The position numbers were made by a program, and so were the translations under genes. A DNA stretch of 64,000 nucleotides from assembly GCA_937906455.1 (NCBI GenBank), contig CALCYT010000047.1, forward strand, positions 10,605 through 74,604. Direction: 5' to 3'. Of the stretch, positions 23,765 through 33,244 are shown one piece after another (the first letter of the stretch is position 1; each line of letters starts with the position of its first letter). This stretch comes from an uncultured Bacteroidales bacterium. GTDB lineage: Bacteria > Bacteroidota > Bacteroidia > Bacteroidales > F082. The notes below the pieces were generated by a model, which was not told where the DNA came from, made no database searches, and saw only the letters and a program-made list of their open reading frames with translations.

Positions 23765-24362
23765 CAGACTTTTTTGTAACAATCGGACTTTGACGGCAAA
23801 TAATTTTTGCGAGGACTTTTTATCTGTTGATAATAAATGTGTTAGCGTTTGCGACGATTTGACCGCGAAAATAAGAGCCTGGCTTGAGGACGCCAACGCC
23901 CTAAACCTTGATTTGAATGATGCCGATGGCGAGAAATTAGCTTGCGCCATAAAGATGATTTTTCGTCAGGCCCCTGCCGCCGGTGGTATGGTAGTCGTTG
24001 ATAATCAATTTGTTGCGATAGAACGACATGGTGTAGCCGACTTGCCGAAAGGTCATATCGAAAAAGGTGAAACCCCCGAAATGGCGGCTCTGCGCGAAGT
24101 GGAGGAGGAGACAGGCATCACCGACCTTGAGATTATTGAAGAACTGCCCTCGACATGGCATTGCTATCTGCTTGATAACCAATGGACTATAAAAAAGACA
24201 AGCTGGTTCTTGATGAAGACAAACTCAATAATGAAAAACATTCCCCAAACAGAAGAAGGAATCAGCAAGGTGTATCTCGTTGATAAAGAACATGTTAAAG
24301 ATTTTCAAGAAAACACCTTCGCGTCATTGAGAGATGTCGTTTCTGTCATATCAACTCTTTAG
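23760..24362 (+). CDS. Nudix hydrolase
   Basis: 200 residues. The Nudix box is complete (G-x5-E-x7-REVEEETGI, starting GHIEKGE near residue 99), so the enzyme should cleave a nucleoside-diphosphate-linked substrate with Mg2+. The N-terminal 70 residues form a separate helical part ending before GGMVVVDNQ. The substrate is not evident; RNA-cap, NDP-sugar or mutagenic nucleotide hydrolysis are all possible. The start at 23760 overlaps the pyrE promoter on the other strand; no better ATG is present. Confidence 0.9.
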   Translation: MYRLFCNNRTLTANNFCEDFLSVDNKCVSVCDDLTAKIRAWLEDANALNLDLNDADGEKLACAIKMIFRQAPAAGGMVVVDNQFVAIERHGVADLPKGHIEKGETPEMAALREVEEETGITDLEIIEELPSTWHCYLLDNQWTIKKTSWFLMKTNSIMKNIPQTEEGISKVYLVDKEHVKDFQENTFASLRDVVSVISTL

Positions 24363-24453
24363 TCATCAACTTGAGAGTCTTAATCTTTCGAAGAAAGACG
24401 GCAACCTGAGAATGATGGCTAAAGAATTATTGAGAATAATTCAAAATTTTTAC

Positions 24454-24461
24454 TATATTTG
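24454..24461 (+). promoter_or_regulatory. -7 box for coaD
   Basis: TATATTTG fits TAnnTTTG, with ATTG about 21 bases upstream as a possible -33 element. Transcript start near 24468, 24 bases before the ATG. Confidence 0.6.
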
Positions 24462-24491
24462 CAAGTTATTAATAAGGTGTAATTTTAAAGT

Positions 24492-24956
24492 ATGAAAACT
24501 GGAATTTTTGCCGGCTCTTTCGACCCCATAACACGCGGACACGAGGATATTGTGCTCAAAGCCTTGCCTCTCTTCGATGAGATAATCGTCGCCATCGGAG
24601 CGAATATTGATAAAAACCAGGTCTTCTCACTTGAAAAACGTATCGGGTGGATAGAAAACACATTTGCTGAATATCCGAAAGTGAAAGTCATTAGTTATCA
24701 AGGACTTACTGTTGATTTATGCAAGAAAATGAACGCCGGCTTCATCATCAGGGGGCTGCGCGACACCGCCGATTTGCAATATGAGAGCGTCATAGCGGAG
24801 GCAAACAAAAAACTCGCTCCTGAAATCGAGACGGTGTTTTTCCTCGCCGACCCCAACCTGCGCTGCGTGTCATCGACAGTGGTGCGCGACCTCATAAAAC
24901 ATGGCGCCGATTTGAAAGGTTTCATCCCCGAAAAAGCAGGATTTTATGAGAAATAA
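24492..24956 (+). CDS. coaD: Phosphopantetheine adenylyltransferase
   Basis: Fourth step of coenzyme A synthesis: joins ATP and 4'-phosphopantetheine to give dephospho-CoA. 154 residues, with the nucleotidyltransferase motif GSFDPITRGHEDI at the start, IIRGLRDTADLQYE for the pantetheine site and CVSSTVVRDLIKHGAD (the SSTxxR motif). The end overlaps the following secreted-protein gene by 11 bases, so the two are probably co-translated. Confidence 0.96.
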   Translation: MKTGIFAGSFDPITRGHEDIVLKALPLFDEIIVAIGANIDKNQVFSLEKRIGWIENTFAEYPKVKVISYQGLTVDLCKKMNAGFIIRGLRDTADLQYESVIAEANKKLAPEIETVFFLADPNLRCVSSTVVRDLIKHGADLKGFIPEKAGFYEK

Positions 24957-26238
24957 AAGCGTTTCCTGCCTGTTGTTGTCGCTTCTCTGCCCGATTTTAG
25001 TGCTTGGACAAAACGTGTTGATAGTGGGGAAAACCAATGTGCCTGACGCCTTGGTGCGCCTGCTGACATACGATGAGATGTTTACGTGCGAACAGACGCA
25101 AGTCATAGAGACACAATCAGATAGCAATGGACAATTTGCGCTTGAGACAAACATAAACGTCATCACTCCGGCCCAGATAGCAATTAATCTCGAACGCGTT
25201 GACGTGCTGCTGAAACCTGAAGGAAAATATGACTTTGAAATCATCATTCCTGAAAATAACGACGGCTCATATTTTGAGAAAGAACAGCCCGTTATAAAGA
25301 TAAATTCCATAGAAGATGACGGCTTTTACTCGCAATTTGTTGCAGCTCAATCGTTTATCGATGATTTCCTTTATGATAACTTTAATCGGATTTATCGCGG
25401 CCGACAAACAAGTCTTCTCGATACCCTTGATAATCAAATGGTTAAGAAAATAGGATTGCCTGAGTCAAAATACATAAACGATTACGTCAAATATCGTAAG
25501 GCCTCTGTCCTGATGACGATAAACAACAAGCGGGTGGTCAGTGAATACTTTGACAATCAAGAGGTTCTGTATAATCAAGCTGCGTATATGGACGTTTTTT
25601 CCGAGGTGTTCAAGGGCAATGTCATGCAAAATGACTTTTTGTCACGTAACGCACAGCTCGCCGAACTGATAAATATGCAGAATCTGAAAAAAGAGTTTTA
25701 TGCCAATGCCAAAGACAAAAACAGTGTCCTCAAGGAGCTTAAAACTATTGAGGATGCCTCAAAATACCAGGAAAATAAGCTCGTCGCAAAGAATCTGGCA
25801 AAACAGTTGAAAGAGTTGTCATACGACACCAAGGCTCCGGATTTCATACTGAAAGATAAAACAGGGGCTGTGATTCAACTGTCTGATTATCAAGATGATA
25901 TGGTGCTTCTGCAATTCGTTGACGGCTATTCGTCATTGATGGAGCATGAATTTACGACATTAAACGACCTTCAACGACAGTGGTACGACACCATCACAGT
26001 GGTCACAATCGCTACTAAGGAGTCATTTGATGAATATGTTCAACTATTTGATAAACAAGAGTTTAGATGGCAACTTTTGAATCTTGGCGATGATATTTTG
26101 TTGCTTGAGAAATATCATGTCAAGACCTGTCCGGCATACGTCATTTTGAAGCGGAAAGGCCGCATAGGTATGGCACCGGCACCTTCACCCGACCGTTATT
26201 TGGATTATCACGTGAGAAGAATTAGTAAATATTTATAA
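24946..26238 (+). CDS. Secreted thioredoxin-fold protein lacking the CxxC motif
   Basis: 430 residues with an N-terminal signal peptide (SVSCLLLSLLCPILVLG). The middle is helical with no recognised domain. The C-terminal about 150 residues form a TlpA/AhpC-like thioredoxin fold starting APDFILKDKTGAVIQLSDY. Where an active CxxC should follow the LLQF strand, the sequence is VDGYSSLMEHEF, so redox catalysis is unlikely. The cis-proline loop is kept (KTCPAYVILKRKGRI). Related Bacteroidetes proteins carry an N-terminal DUF4369 or similar domain; here it is not clear. It overlaps coaD by 11 bases. Confidence 0.78.
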   Translation: MRNKSVSCLLLSLLCPILVLGQNVLIVGKTNVPDALVRLLTYDEMFTCEQTQVIETQSDSNGQFALETNINVITPAQIAINLERVDVLLKPEGKYDFEIIIPENNDGSYFEKEQPVIKINSIEDDGFYSQFVAAQSFIDDFLYDNFNRIYRGRQTSLLDTLDNQMVKKIGLPESKYINDYVKYRKASVLMTINNKRVVSEYFDNQEVLYNQAAYMDVFSEVFKGNVMQNDFLSRNAQLAELINMQNLKKEFYANAKDKNSVLKELKTIEDASKYQENKLVAKNLAKQLKELSYDTKAPDFILKDKTGAVIQLSDYQDDMVLLQFVDGYSSLMEHEFTTLNDLQRQWYDTITVVTIATKESFDEYVQLFDKQEFRWQLLNLGDDILLLEKYHVKTCPAYVILKRKGRIGMAPAPSPDRYLDYHVRRISKYL

Positions 26239-26246
26239 AAAATTAG

Positions 26247-26254
26247 TATTTTTG
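26247..26254 (+). promoter_or_regulatory. -7 box for secA
   Basis: TATTTTTG, an exact TAnnTTTG, 57 bases before the secA ATG and just after the stop of the preceding gene. Confidence 0.55.
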
Positions 26255-26311
26255 CATAATTTTTGATAGAGACAGTTTGATAGTTTTATTTATGAATAAA
26301 TAACATAAGAA

Positions 26312-29300
26312 ATGGGATTTTTATCTAATATTTTTGGAAATAAATCGACTCGCGACAACAGGGCGTTGCAGCCGCTTTTGCAGAAAACACTCGCCGCGTA
26401 CGAGACCATCAAGGATTTGGATATCGACAGTCTGCGTCACAAAACGGTGGAATTCAAGGAATATATCCGCAACCATATCGCCGATGAGGAGGCTAAAATC
26501 GCGCAACTGAAAGCTGATGTTGAGAACAATCCGGAGATGGACTTGGAAAAGAAGAACGACATCTATGACCAGATTGACAAGCTTGAAAAACAAGTGCTTG
26601 AGAAGATTGAGGAGGCTTTGAACGACATCTTGCCTGAGGCTTTTGCCGTGATGAAAGAGACAGCTAAGCGATTCAAGGACAACGAGATAGTGGAGGCGAC
26701 GGCGACAGAGCTGGACCGTGAGCTTGCCGCGAAATACGAGCATATCAACATCGAAGGCGACAAGGTGCTTTACAACAACAGCTGGGTTGCCGGCGGCAAC
26801 ACTGTGACATGGGATATGGTGCACTACGACGTGCAGATAATTGGCGGTATCGTGCTGCACCAAGGTAAGATAGCGGAGATGGCTACCGGTGAGGGTAAGA
26901 CCCTCGTGGCCACACTGCCTGTTTACCTCAACGCCTTGGCCGGACGCGGAGTGCATGTCGTGACCGTCAACGATTACTTGGCAAAACGTGACTCTGAGTG
27001 GATGGGGACATTATATAACTTCCTCGGCTTGACGTGCGACTGCATCGACAAACATGAACCTAACTCACAAGAGAGACGCGCCGCATACAACGCCGACATC
27101 ACCTACGGAACCAACAACGAATTCGGCTTCGACTACCTTCGTGACAACATGACAGGCAACCCTGAAGAACTCGTGCAACGCAAACATCATTACGCCATCG
27201 TTGACGAGGTTGACTCCGTGTTGATTGACGACGCACGTACCCCTTTGATTATCAGCGGTCCCACGCCACGCGGCGACGACCAGGAGTTCGTGCAGCTCAA
27301 ACCCGACGTCGTGAACCTCTACGAGGCGCAGAAACGTCTCGTGACCCAATGTCTCGCCGAAGCGAAGAGGATTTTGACAAATCCCAACGCTACGGAAGAG
27401 GAGAAATCACATGGTGCTGACCAGCTTTTCCGTGCGTTCCACGGACTGCCGAAGAATACCGCTCTCATAAAATTCCTCTCTGAAGAAGGAATGAAGTCGC
27501 TGCTGCTCAAGACCGAAGGCTTTTACATGCAGGAACAGAGCAAAAACATGCACATCATCGACGATGAGCTGTATTTCGTCATCGATGAGAAGCTGAACAC
27601 CGTCGTTTTGACAGATAAAGGCACCGAACAACTCGCAAAAGCTTACAATGACCCCGCTTTCTTCATCATCCCTGACGTTGGCTCGGAGATCGCCGAATTA
27701 GAGAAATCGGGACTTAGTGAAGACGAGAAAGTGCTTAAGAAAGGCGAGCTGCTGCGAGTGTTCTCCGAGAGGTCGGAGCGTCTGCATACCGTGCAGCAAT
27801 TGCTGAAAGCCTATACCCTGTTTGAGAAAGATGTCGATTACGTCATCATCGACAACAAAGTTAAAATCGTTGATGAGCAGACAGGCCGTATCATGGAAGG
27901 CCGCCGCTGGTCAGATGGCTTGCATCAGGCGGTGGAGGCAAAGGAAAACGTTGACGTGGAGGCGGCGACACAGACATACGCCACCATTACCTTGCAGAAC
28001 TACTTCAGGATGTACCACAAACTCGCGGGTATGACAGGTACCGCTGAGACGGAGGCCGGTGAGTTCTGGGATATCTACAAACTCGACGTGGTGGTCATCC
28101 CGACCAACAAACCTATAGCGCGTGACGATAGGGAAGACCTGATTTACAAGACAAAACGTGAGAAATATAATGCTGTCATCCAACAGATTGAAGAACTCGT
28201 CCATGAGGGAAGACCTGTGCTTGTGGGTACTACTTCGGTGGAGATTTCGGAGCTGTTGAGCCGTATGCTCACACGTAAGAACATCAGGCACAATGTGTTG
28301 AACGCCAAGTTGCACTTCAAGGAGGCTCAGATAGTGAAAGACGCCGGACAGGCCGGCACCGTGACTATCGCCACCAACATGGCGGGTCGTGGTACCGATA
28401 TCAAATTAGGCCCCGGTGTCAAAGACGCAGGCGGTCTCGCCATCATCGGTACCGAACGTCATGAGTCACGGCGTGTGGACCGTCAGCTGCGTGGCCGTGC
28501 AGGACGTCAGGGTGACCCGGGAAGCTCACAGTTCTTCGTCTCGTTAGAAGATGACCTCATGCGTATGTTCGGCTCGGAGCGCATAGCCCCGCTGATGGAC
28601 CGTCTCGGCATGAAAGAAGGCGAGGTGATACAGGCCCCTATGATAACCAAACAAATCGAGAAGGCTCAGAAGAAAGTAGAAGAGAACCACTTCGGCGTAC
28701 GTAAACATCTTCTTGAATATGACGACGTTATGAACTCGCAACGTGAGGCGATATACCAAAAACGCCGTCATGCACTGTTCGGAGAACGCCTGCAAATCGA
28801 CATCAATAACATGATGTATGACCTCGGCGAGTCGCTTATCGAGAAAAATCAAGAACTCGATGATTATGAAGGACTTAAGATGGAAGTGCTTTCAAATATG
28901 GGTATAGAACTGCCGTTCGACGAAGAGAAATTCAGACACGGTAAAGTGGATGACCTCGCTGATATGCTCTTTGAAAAAGCCTTGGAATCGTATAACAAGA
29001 AAAACCAGGTGGTGGGCGAAAAGACATTGCCTCTCATCAAGGATATTTACGAGAAACAGCCGGGTTACAAGAACATCCTCATCCCGTTCACCGACGGCAA
29101 GAAAGGCATGAACGTGGTGGTTAACATCGAGAAAGCAGTGCAAAACGGTGCTCGTGAAATCTCACTTTCGTTAGAGAAGAGCGTTACTTTGGGACTTATC
29201 GACGACGCATGGAAAGAGCATCTGCGCGAGCTCGACGACCTCAAACAGTCGGTGCAGAACGCACAGTACGAACAGAAAGACCCGCTGCTGATTTACAAAC

Positions 29301-29602
29301 TCGAGTCGTTTAACCTCTTCAAGGAGATGATTCTGAAGATTAACCGTGAAGTCATCTCGTTCCTTATGAAGTCAGACCTCCCGGTGCAGCAACAGGGCAA
29401 CATCCGCGAGCATCGAGCCAAGGCAATCGACAGGAGCAAGCTGAAGGAACAGCGTACCGACCTGCTGTCGCAAGCACACAGCAACACCCAGGAAAACCAA
29501 GTGACACAGCCAATACGCGTCGAGAAGAAAGTCGGAAGAAACGACCCCTGCCCGTGCGGAAGCGGCAAGAAATATAAGAATTGTCATGGGAAACTGGAAT
29601 AA
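26312..29602 (+). CDS. secA: Protein translocase ATPase SecA
   Basis: Motor of the Sec export pathway, 1,096 residues, long because of Bacteroidetes-type insertions. The Walker A loop MATGEGKT begins at 190, and VDEVDSVLIDDARTPLIISG is the DEAD-like motif II. The PPXD and scaffold regions follow, with IVDEQTGRIMEGRRWSDGLHQ. NMAGRGTDIKLG and RQLRGRAGRQGDPG are the second-RecA motifs. The C-terminus has the zinc-binding CPCGSGKKYKNCH tail, which contacts SecB or lipids. An insertion of about 100 residues between about 325 and 430 lies within the nucleotide-binding domain region. It is the only secA in the window. Confidence 0.98.
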   Translation: MGFLSNIFGNKSTRDNRALQPLLQKTLAAYETIKDLDIDSLRHKTVEFKEYIRNHIADEEAKIAQLKADVENNPEMDLEKKNDIYDQIDKLEKQVLEKIEEALNDILPEAFAVMKETAKRFKDNEIVEATATELDRELAAKYEHINIEGDKVLYNNSWVAGGNTVTWDMVHYDVQIIGGIVLHQGKIAEMATGEGKTLVATLPVYLNALAGRGVHVVTVNDYLAKRDSEWMGTLYNFLGLTCDCIDKHEPNSQERRAAYNADITYGTNNEFGFDYLRDNMTGNPEELVQRKHHYAIVDEVDSVLIDDARTPLIISGPTPRGDDQEFVQLKPDVVNLYEAQKRLVTQCLAEAKRILTNPNATEEEKSHGADQLFRAFHGLPKNTALIKFLSEEGMKSLLLKTEGFYMQEQSKNMHIIDDELYFVIDEKLNTVVLTDKGTEQLAKAYNDPAFFIIPDVGSEIAELEKSGLSEDEKVLKKGELLRVFSERSERLHTVQQLLKAYTLFEKDVDYVIIDNKVKIVDEQTGRIMEGRRWSDGLHQAVEAKENVDVEAATQTYATITLQNYFRMYHKLAGMTGTAETEAGEFWDIYKLDVVVIPTNKPIARDDREDLIYKTKREKYNAVIQQIEELVHEGRPVLVGTTSVEISELLSRMLTRKNIRHNVLNAKLHFKEAQIVKDAGQAGTVTIATNMAGRGTDIKLGPGVKDAGGLAIIGTERHESRRVDRQLRGRAGRQGDPGSSQFFVSLEDDLMRMFGSERIAPLMDRLGMKEGEVIQAPMITKQIEKAQKKVEENHFGVRKHLLEYDDVMNSQREAIYQKRRHALFGERLQIDINNMMYDLGESLIEKNQELDDYEGLKMEVLSNMGIELPFDEEKFRHGKVDDLADMLFEKALESYNKKNQVVGEKTLPLIKDIYEKQPGYKNILIPFTDGKKGMNVVVNIEKAVQNGAREISLSLEKSVTLGLIDDAWKEHLRELDDLKQSVQNAQYEQKDPLLIYKLESFNLFKEMILKINREVISFLMKSDLPVQQQGNIREHRAKAIDRSKLKEQRTDLLSQAHSNTQENQVTQPIRVEKKVGRNDPCPCGSGKKYKNCHGKLE

Positions 29603-29661
29603 AACGTTGTTTTAGCTCATAGTGGAGACGGCCACGCTGCCGCCTGAAAACATCTTTTACA

Positions 29662-31890
29662 GTGAAAAGGATTTGCATCATAACGGCACTTTTGATTATG
29701 GCGTTGTCCCTCAACGCCCAAGACGATCCGCCTCAGGCGACGCAGCGTCCGAAAGTGGGAGTGGTGCTTTGTGGAGGCGGTGCCAAGGGCTTCGCGCAAA
29801 TCAGGATACTGAAGGCCATCGATGAGGCCGGAGTGCCGGTCGATTATATCGGGGGAACCAGCATCGGCTCAATTATAGGCTCTCTTTACGCCGTGGGCTA
29901 TGACCCTGACGTCATGGAAGAGCTTGTGCGTAAACAAGATTGGAACTCAGTGATTTACGATAAGATGCCGGCGACTTTACTGCCTGTCGAGAAAAAAATT
30001 GACACAAGGAAATATCTTGTCACTTTCCCGATTTCCGATGGCAAGATAAAGGTGAAGCCGTCGTTGGTTGATGGAGTTTATGTCAACTTGCTTTTGTCGC
30101 GGCTCATGCTTCCGGCCGAAAATGTCACAGATTACAGCACTCTTCCTGTGCCGTTTTACTGCATCGCCACCGATGTGGAGAACGCCCGACAATATGAGAT
30201 GACACGAGGCAACCTGGCACGCTCGGTGAGAGCCAGCATGTCAATACCTTTCCTTTTCAAGCCTGTCCCTCTCGACGGCAAGCTTCTTGTCGATGGCGGC
30301 ATGATCAACAATTTCCCGGTGAGAAACATGAAAGAACGTGGCGTTGACATCATAATAGGCATAGACCTTGAAGACGAGTCGATACCGGCATCGCAAATCG
30401 ACAACTCAATAGAACTTTTAGTGAGCCTCATGAACCTCTCGTCATTGGATGAGAGCTTGTATGCACGCAAACATTGCGGAATATACATAAAACCGAATCT
30501 TCACGGACGTGACATGATGTCGTTCAACGATTTCGACTCAATAATACAATTCGGACAAGACGCCGCCGACAAGTTCTATCCGGAATTCAAGAAATTAGCT
30601 GATTCGTTGTATGCAATTAAGCCTTACACAATTACTCGTCCGCATGTGCAACCTGTTGATACTGTTTATATTACAAAAATAGAGGTGGAAGGCGTGACGG
30701 ATAATCACAAAACAGTCCTCGCCGAGATGTTTTGTAAGGAACTGCCTGCTAAAATCGCAATCGATGACATCGAAAACGTCATCTTGAAGCTAAGGGCGTC
30801 GGGATATTATGAGAACATCTGGTATGAAATGGAGAAAACACATAAAGGTGATGTTTTCAAGCTCCATATTGAGGAAATAGCCGACATGTCGGCGTCGGTC
30901 GCCATTCATTACGACAACAACTACGGCATCGGCGCACTCGTCAATTTCACTATGAAAAATGTGACGAACAAAATCAAACTATCCAATTTGAGCGTTGACC
31001 TCAACATTGCCGAAAACCCATATCTGAAAGTAAAATTCAACACACAGCAACGTAAAAAAATCAAGATAGAAACAGATTTCAGCATCTATTCGTTGAATAT
31101 AAATCAATATACAAATAATAGCATTACAAATTCTTATAGTATTCAAGATAATAAACTCGGCATATATCTCAATATTATCCCGGATTTGAACAATATGCTG
31201 AGATTAGGAGCCGCTGCCGACCTCGTGCACATGAAAGATTTTGTGGGTACCAACAGTCTCGACGGCGACTACAATCTTTATGCCTACCTATATATCAACT
31301 ATTTCGCTGAAAATCATGACGCCGCAAGTTTCGCTCGACGCGGATGGAGAGTCAATATGTTGGGCAAGATGGTGCTTTTCAACGGTGTGGCTGAGGACGT
31401 GACGATGTCGGGATTAAAGGCAAAAAGTATTCATGGCTCATTCATAACGTATGTAGATTTGCTGAGGATACTGCCGATTGGCTCGAAAAGCGCCCTAAAA
31501 TTTGAGCTTGAGGGCGGCATGAAAATCGGAACGGCACAGATACCGCTGTTTTATCAGTTCTTCGTAGGCGGTCAGTCAAAAATGAAATATTTCGATAACA
31601 TATTGACGTTCACGGGTATGGAGTTTACTAACAGGATTGTTGATCAGATTGCCGTCAATAAAATTGCATGGCAGTGGAATTTCTACAAATCACTGTATTC
31701 CACTCTGCAATTTGACTATGGTTTTATGAGTGATATCTACGATGAATGGTTCGATTCCGGCAGTTTTGTGGCAGGCGTCGGCCTGTCACTCGGCATCGAC
31801 ACCATCCTTGGCCCTCTTGAGGTTAGTTTCATGGGTTCTAACATCAGCTCGTCAATGGTCGGATTTATTAATGTCGGATTCTGGTTTTAA
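29662..31890 (+). CDS. PlpD-like patatin phospholipase with POTRA and outer-membrane barrel
   Basis: 742 residues, probably a type Vd-like autotransporter phospholipase. Signal peptide 1-19 is followed by a patatin domain: oxyanion loop GGGAKG (38-43), nucleophile Ser67 in GGTSIGS and catalytic Asp211 in VDGGMINN. A single POTRA-like segment (about 330-395, VYITKIEVEGVTDNHKTVL) leads into a 16-strand-type barrel rich in alternating aromatic residues, ending in GFINVGFWF with the terminal Phe typical of outer-membrane barrels. The start codon is GTG at 29662, giving M-KRICIIT. Whether the patatin part faces outward or stays periplasmic cannot be told. Confidence 0.9.
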   Translation: MKRICIITALLIMALSLNAQDDPPQATQRPKVGVVLCGGGAKGFAQIRILKAIDEAGVPVDYIGGTSIGSIIGSLYAVGYDPDVMEELVRKQDWNSVIYDKMPATLLPVEKKIDTRKYLVTFPISDGKIKVKPSLVDGVYVNLLLSRLMLPAENVTDYSTLPVPFYCIATDVENARQYEMTRGNLARSVRASMSIPFLFKPVPLDGKLLVDGGMINNFPVRNMKERGVDIIIGIDLEDESIPASQIDNSIELLVSLMNLSSLDESLYARKHCGIYIKPNLHGRDMMSFNDFDSIIQFGQDAADKFYPEFKKLADSLYAIKPYTITRPHVQPVDTVYITKIEVEGVTDNHKTVLAEMFCKELPAKIAIDDIENVILKLRASGYYENIWYEMEKTHKGDVFKLHIEEIADMSASVAIHYDNNYGIGALVNFTMKNVTNKIKLSNLSVDLNIAENPYLKVKFNTQQRKKIKIETDFSIYSLNINQYTNNSITNSYSIQDNKLGIYLNIIPDLNNMLRLGAAADLVHMKDFVGTNSLDGDYNLYAYLYINYFAENHDAASFARRGWRVNMLGKMVLFNGVAEDVTMSGLKAKSIHGSFITYVDLLRILPIGSKSALKFELEGGMKIGTAQIPLFYQFFVGGQSKMKYFDNILTFTGMEFTNRIVDQIAVNKIAWQWNFYKSLYSTLQFDYGFMSDIYDEWFDSGSFVAGVGLSLGIDTILGPLEVSFMGSNISSSMVGFINVGFWF

Positions 31891-31922
31891 TAATTGAATT
31901 ATAATAAATAAATAATTGTTAT

Positions 31923-32630
31923 ATGAAGTACAAAAGAGTATTACTTAAGCTTAGCGGCGAGGCCTTAATGGGTAATCAACAGTATGGCATTGACCCTGAG
32001 AGACTTAATGACTATGCTGAAGAGATTGCGGCGGCCGTCAGGGCAGGCGCGCAGATCGCCATCGTAGTAGGCGGAGGAAACATCTTCCGCGGGCTGCAAG
32101 GCGTCAGCAAGGGCATGGACCGCATCCAAGGCGACTACATGGGAATGCTCGCCACCGTCATCAACAGCATGGCAATACAATCGACATTGCAGGCAAAAGG
32201 CGTGAAAGCCGCTTTGTTGTCAGGACTTTACATCGACCGTATCGCCGACTCTATGAGCTCGTCGAAGGCTATCAAGCTGCTTGAGGAAGGCAACGTCGTC
32301 ATCATCGGTGGCGGCACAGGCAACCCGTTCTTCACAACGGACACAGGCTCTGCCTTGAGAGCCGTTGAAATCAAGGCCGACATCATCCTCAAAGGCACCC
32401 GCGTCGATGGCATCTATACAGCCGACCCGGAAAAAGACCCGACGGCAACGAAATATGAATCAATAACTTACGATGAGGCGTACCAGAAGAATCTCAAGGT
32501 GATGGACCTCACGGCATTCACCATGTGCAAGGAAAACAATATGCCGATGCTCGTGTTCGACATGAACACCAAAGGCAACCTCACAAAAGTGCTCAATGGT
32601 GAGAAAATAGGCACAATTGTGACAAAATAG
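31923..32630 (+). CDS. pyrH: UMP kinase
   Basis: Phosphorylates UMP to UDP; hexameric amino-acid-kinase fold. 235 residues with KRVLLKLSGEALMG at the start, VVGGGNIFRGLQG, GGTGNPFFTTDTGSALRA and the C-terminal GNLTKVLNGEKIGTIV. The length is normal. It lies 32 bases after the patatin gene and 50 bases before frr. The pyrH-frr pair is widely conserved. Confidence 0.97.
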   Translation: MKYKRVLLKLSGEALMGNQQYGIDPERLNDYAEEIAAAVRAGAQIAIVVGGGNIFRGLQGVSKGMDRIQGDYMGMLATVINSMAIQSTLQAKGVKAALLSGLYIDRIADSMSSSKAIKLLEEGNVVIIGGGTGNPFFTTDTGSALRAVEIKADIILKGTRVDGIYTADPEKDPTATKYESITYDEAYQKNLKVMDLTAFTMCKENNMPMLVFDMNTKGNLTKVLNGEKIGTIVTK

Positions 32631-32652
32631 TCGCTTATATAAGAAAATTTTG

Positions 32653-32660
32653 TATTTTTG
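32653..32660 (+). promoter_or_regulatory. -7 box for frr
   Basis: TATTTTTG, an exact TAnnTTTG, 20 bases before the frr ATG. It suggests that frr can be transcribed apart from pyrH. Confidence 0.5.
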
Positions 32661-32680
32661 TGCCGAAAAATTAAAGGTAT

Positions 32681-33244
32681 ATGACAGAAGAATCTCAATT
32701 TATTTTGGACGAAACGACTGAGTCGATGGAAGGTGCCATCAAACATCTTGAGTCGGAGTTTCAGAAAATAAGAGCAGGCAAGGCCAGCCCGATGATGCTG
32801 CAAGGCGTGAAAGTGGAATATTACGGAACGCTTGTCCCTATTGAGCAGACAGCTAACATCGGAACCCCGGACCCGCGTCAGATTATCGTGATGCCGTTCG
32901 ACAAAAGCTCCATCGGTGCTATCGACAAGGCTATTCAGGCAGCTAACCTTGGCTTTAACCCTAAAAACGAAGGCGATTTCTTGAGAATATTGGTGCCGCC
33001 GTTGACGGAAGAGCGTCGTAAAGACCTCGCCAAACGTGCCAAGACAGCCGCTGAAGACGCCAAGGTGGGCATCCGCAACATCCGCCGTAACTCCAATGAC
33101 GAAGCTAAAAAGCTTGAAAAAGAAGGCGTCTCAGAAGACGAAGTGAAACAGCTCCAAGAGGAAATCCAGAAGCTGACGGATAAATTCGTGAAGAAAGTCG
33201 ATGACCTCTACGAATTGAAACAGAAAGACATCTTGACAGTCTAA
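32681..33244 (+). CDS. frr: Ribosome recycling factor
   Basis: Splits post-termination ribosomes together with EF-G. 187 residues with the paired domains: TESMEGAIKHLESEFQKIRAGKASPMML (helix 1 and hinge), PIEQTANIGTPDPRQIIV, and PPLTEERRKDLAKRAK, followed by the long third helix. Its stop overlaps the end of the convergent ddl gene by 4 bases. Confidence 0.97.
   Translation: MTEESQFILDETTESMEGAIKHLESEFQKIRAGKASPMMLQGVKVEYYGTLVPIEQTANIGTPDPRQIIVMPFDKSSIGAIDKAIQAANLGFNPKNEGDFLRILVPPLTEERRKDLAKRAKTAAEDAKVGIRNIRRNSNDEAKKLEKEGVSEDEVKQLQEEIQKLTDKFVKKVDDLYELKQKDILTV

Noticed and set aside
24384..24398. TCTTTC/GAAAGA mini-hairpin before coaD as a riboswitch
   Set aside because: Six base pairs with a 3-base loop upstream of the promoter box; it would lie outside the coaD transcript and shows no riboswitch architecture.
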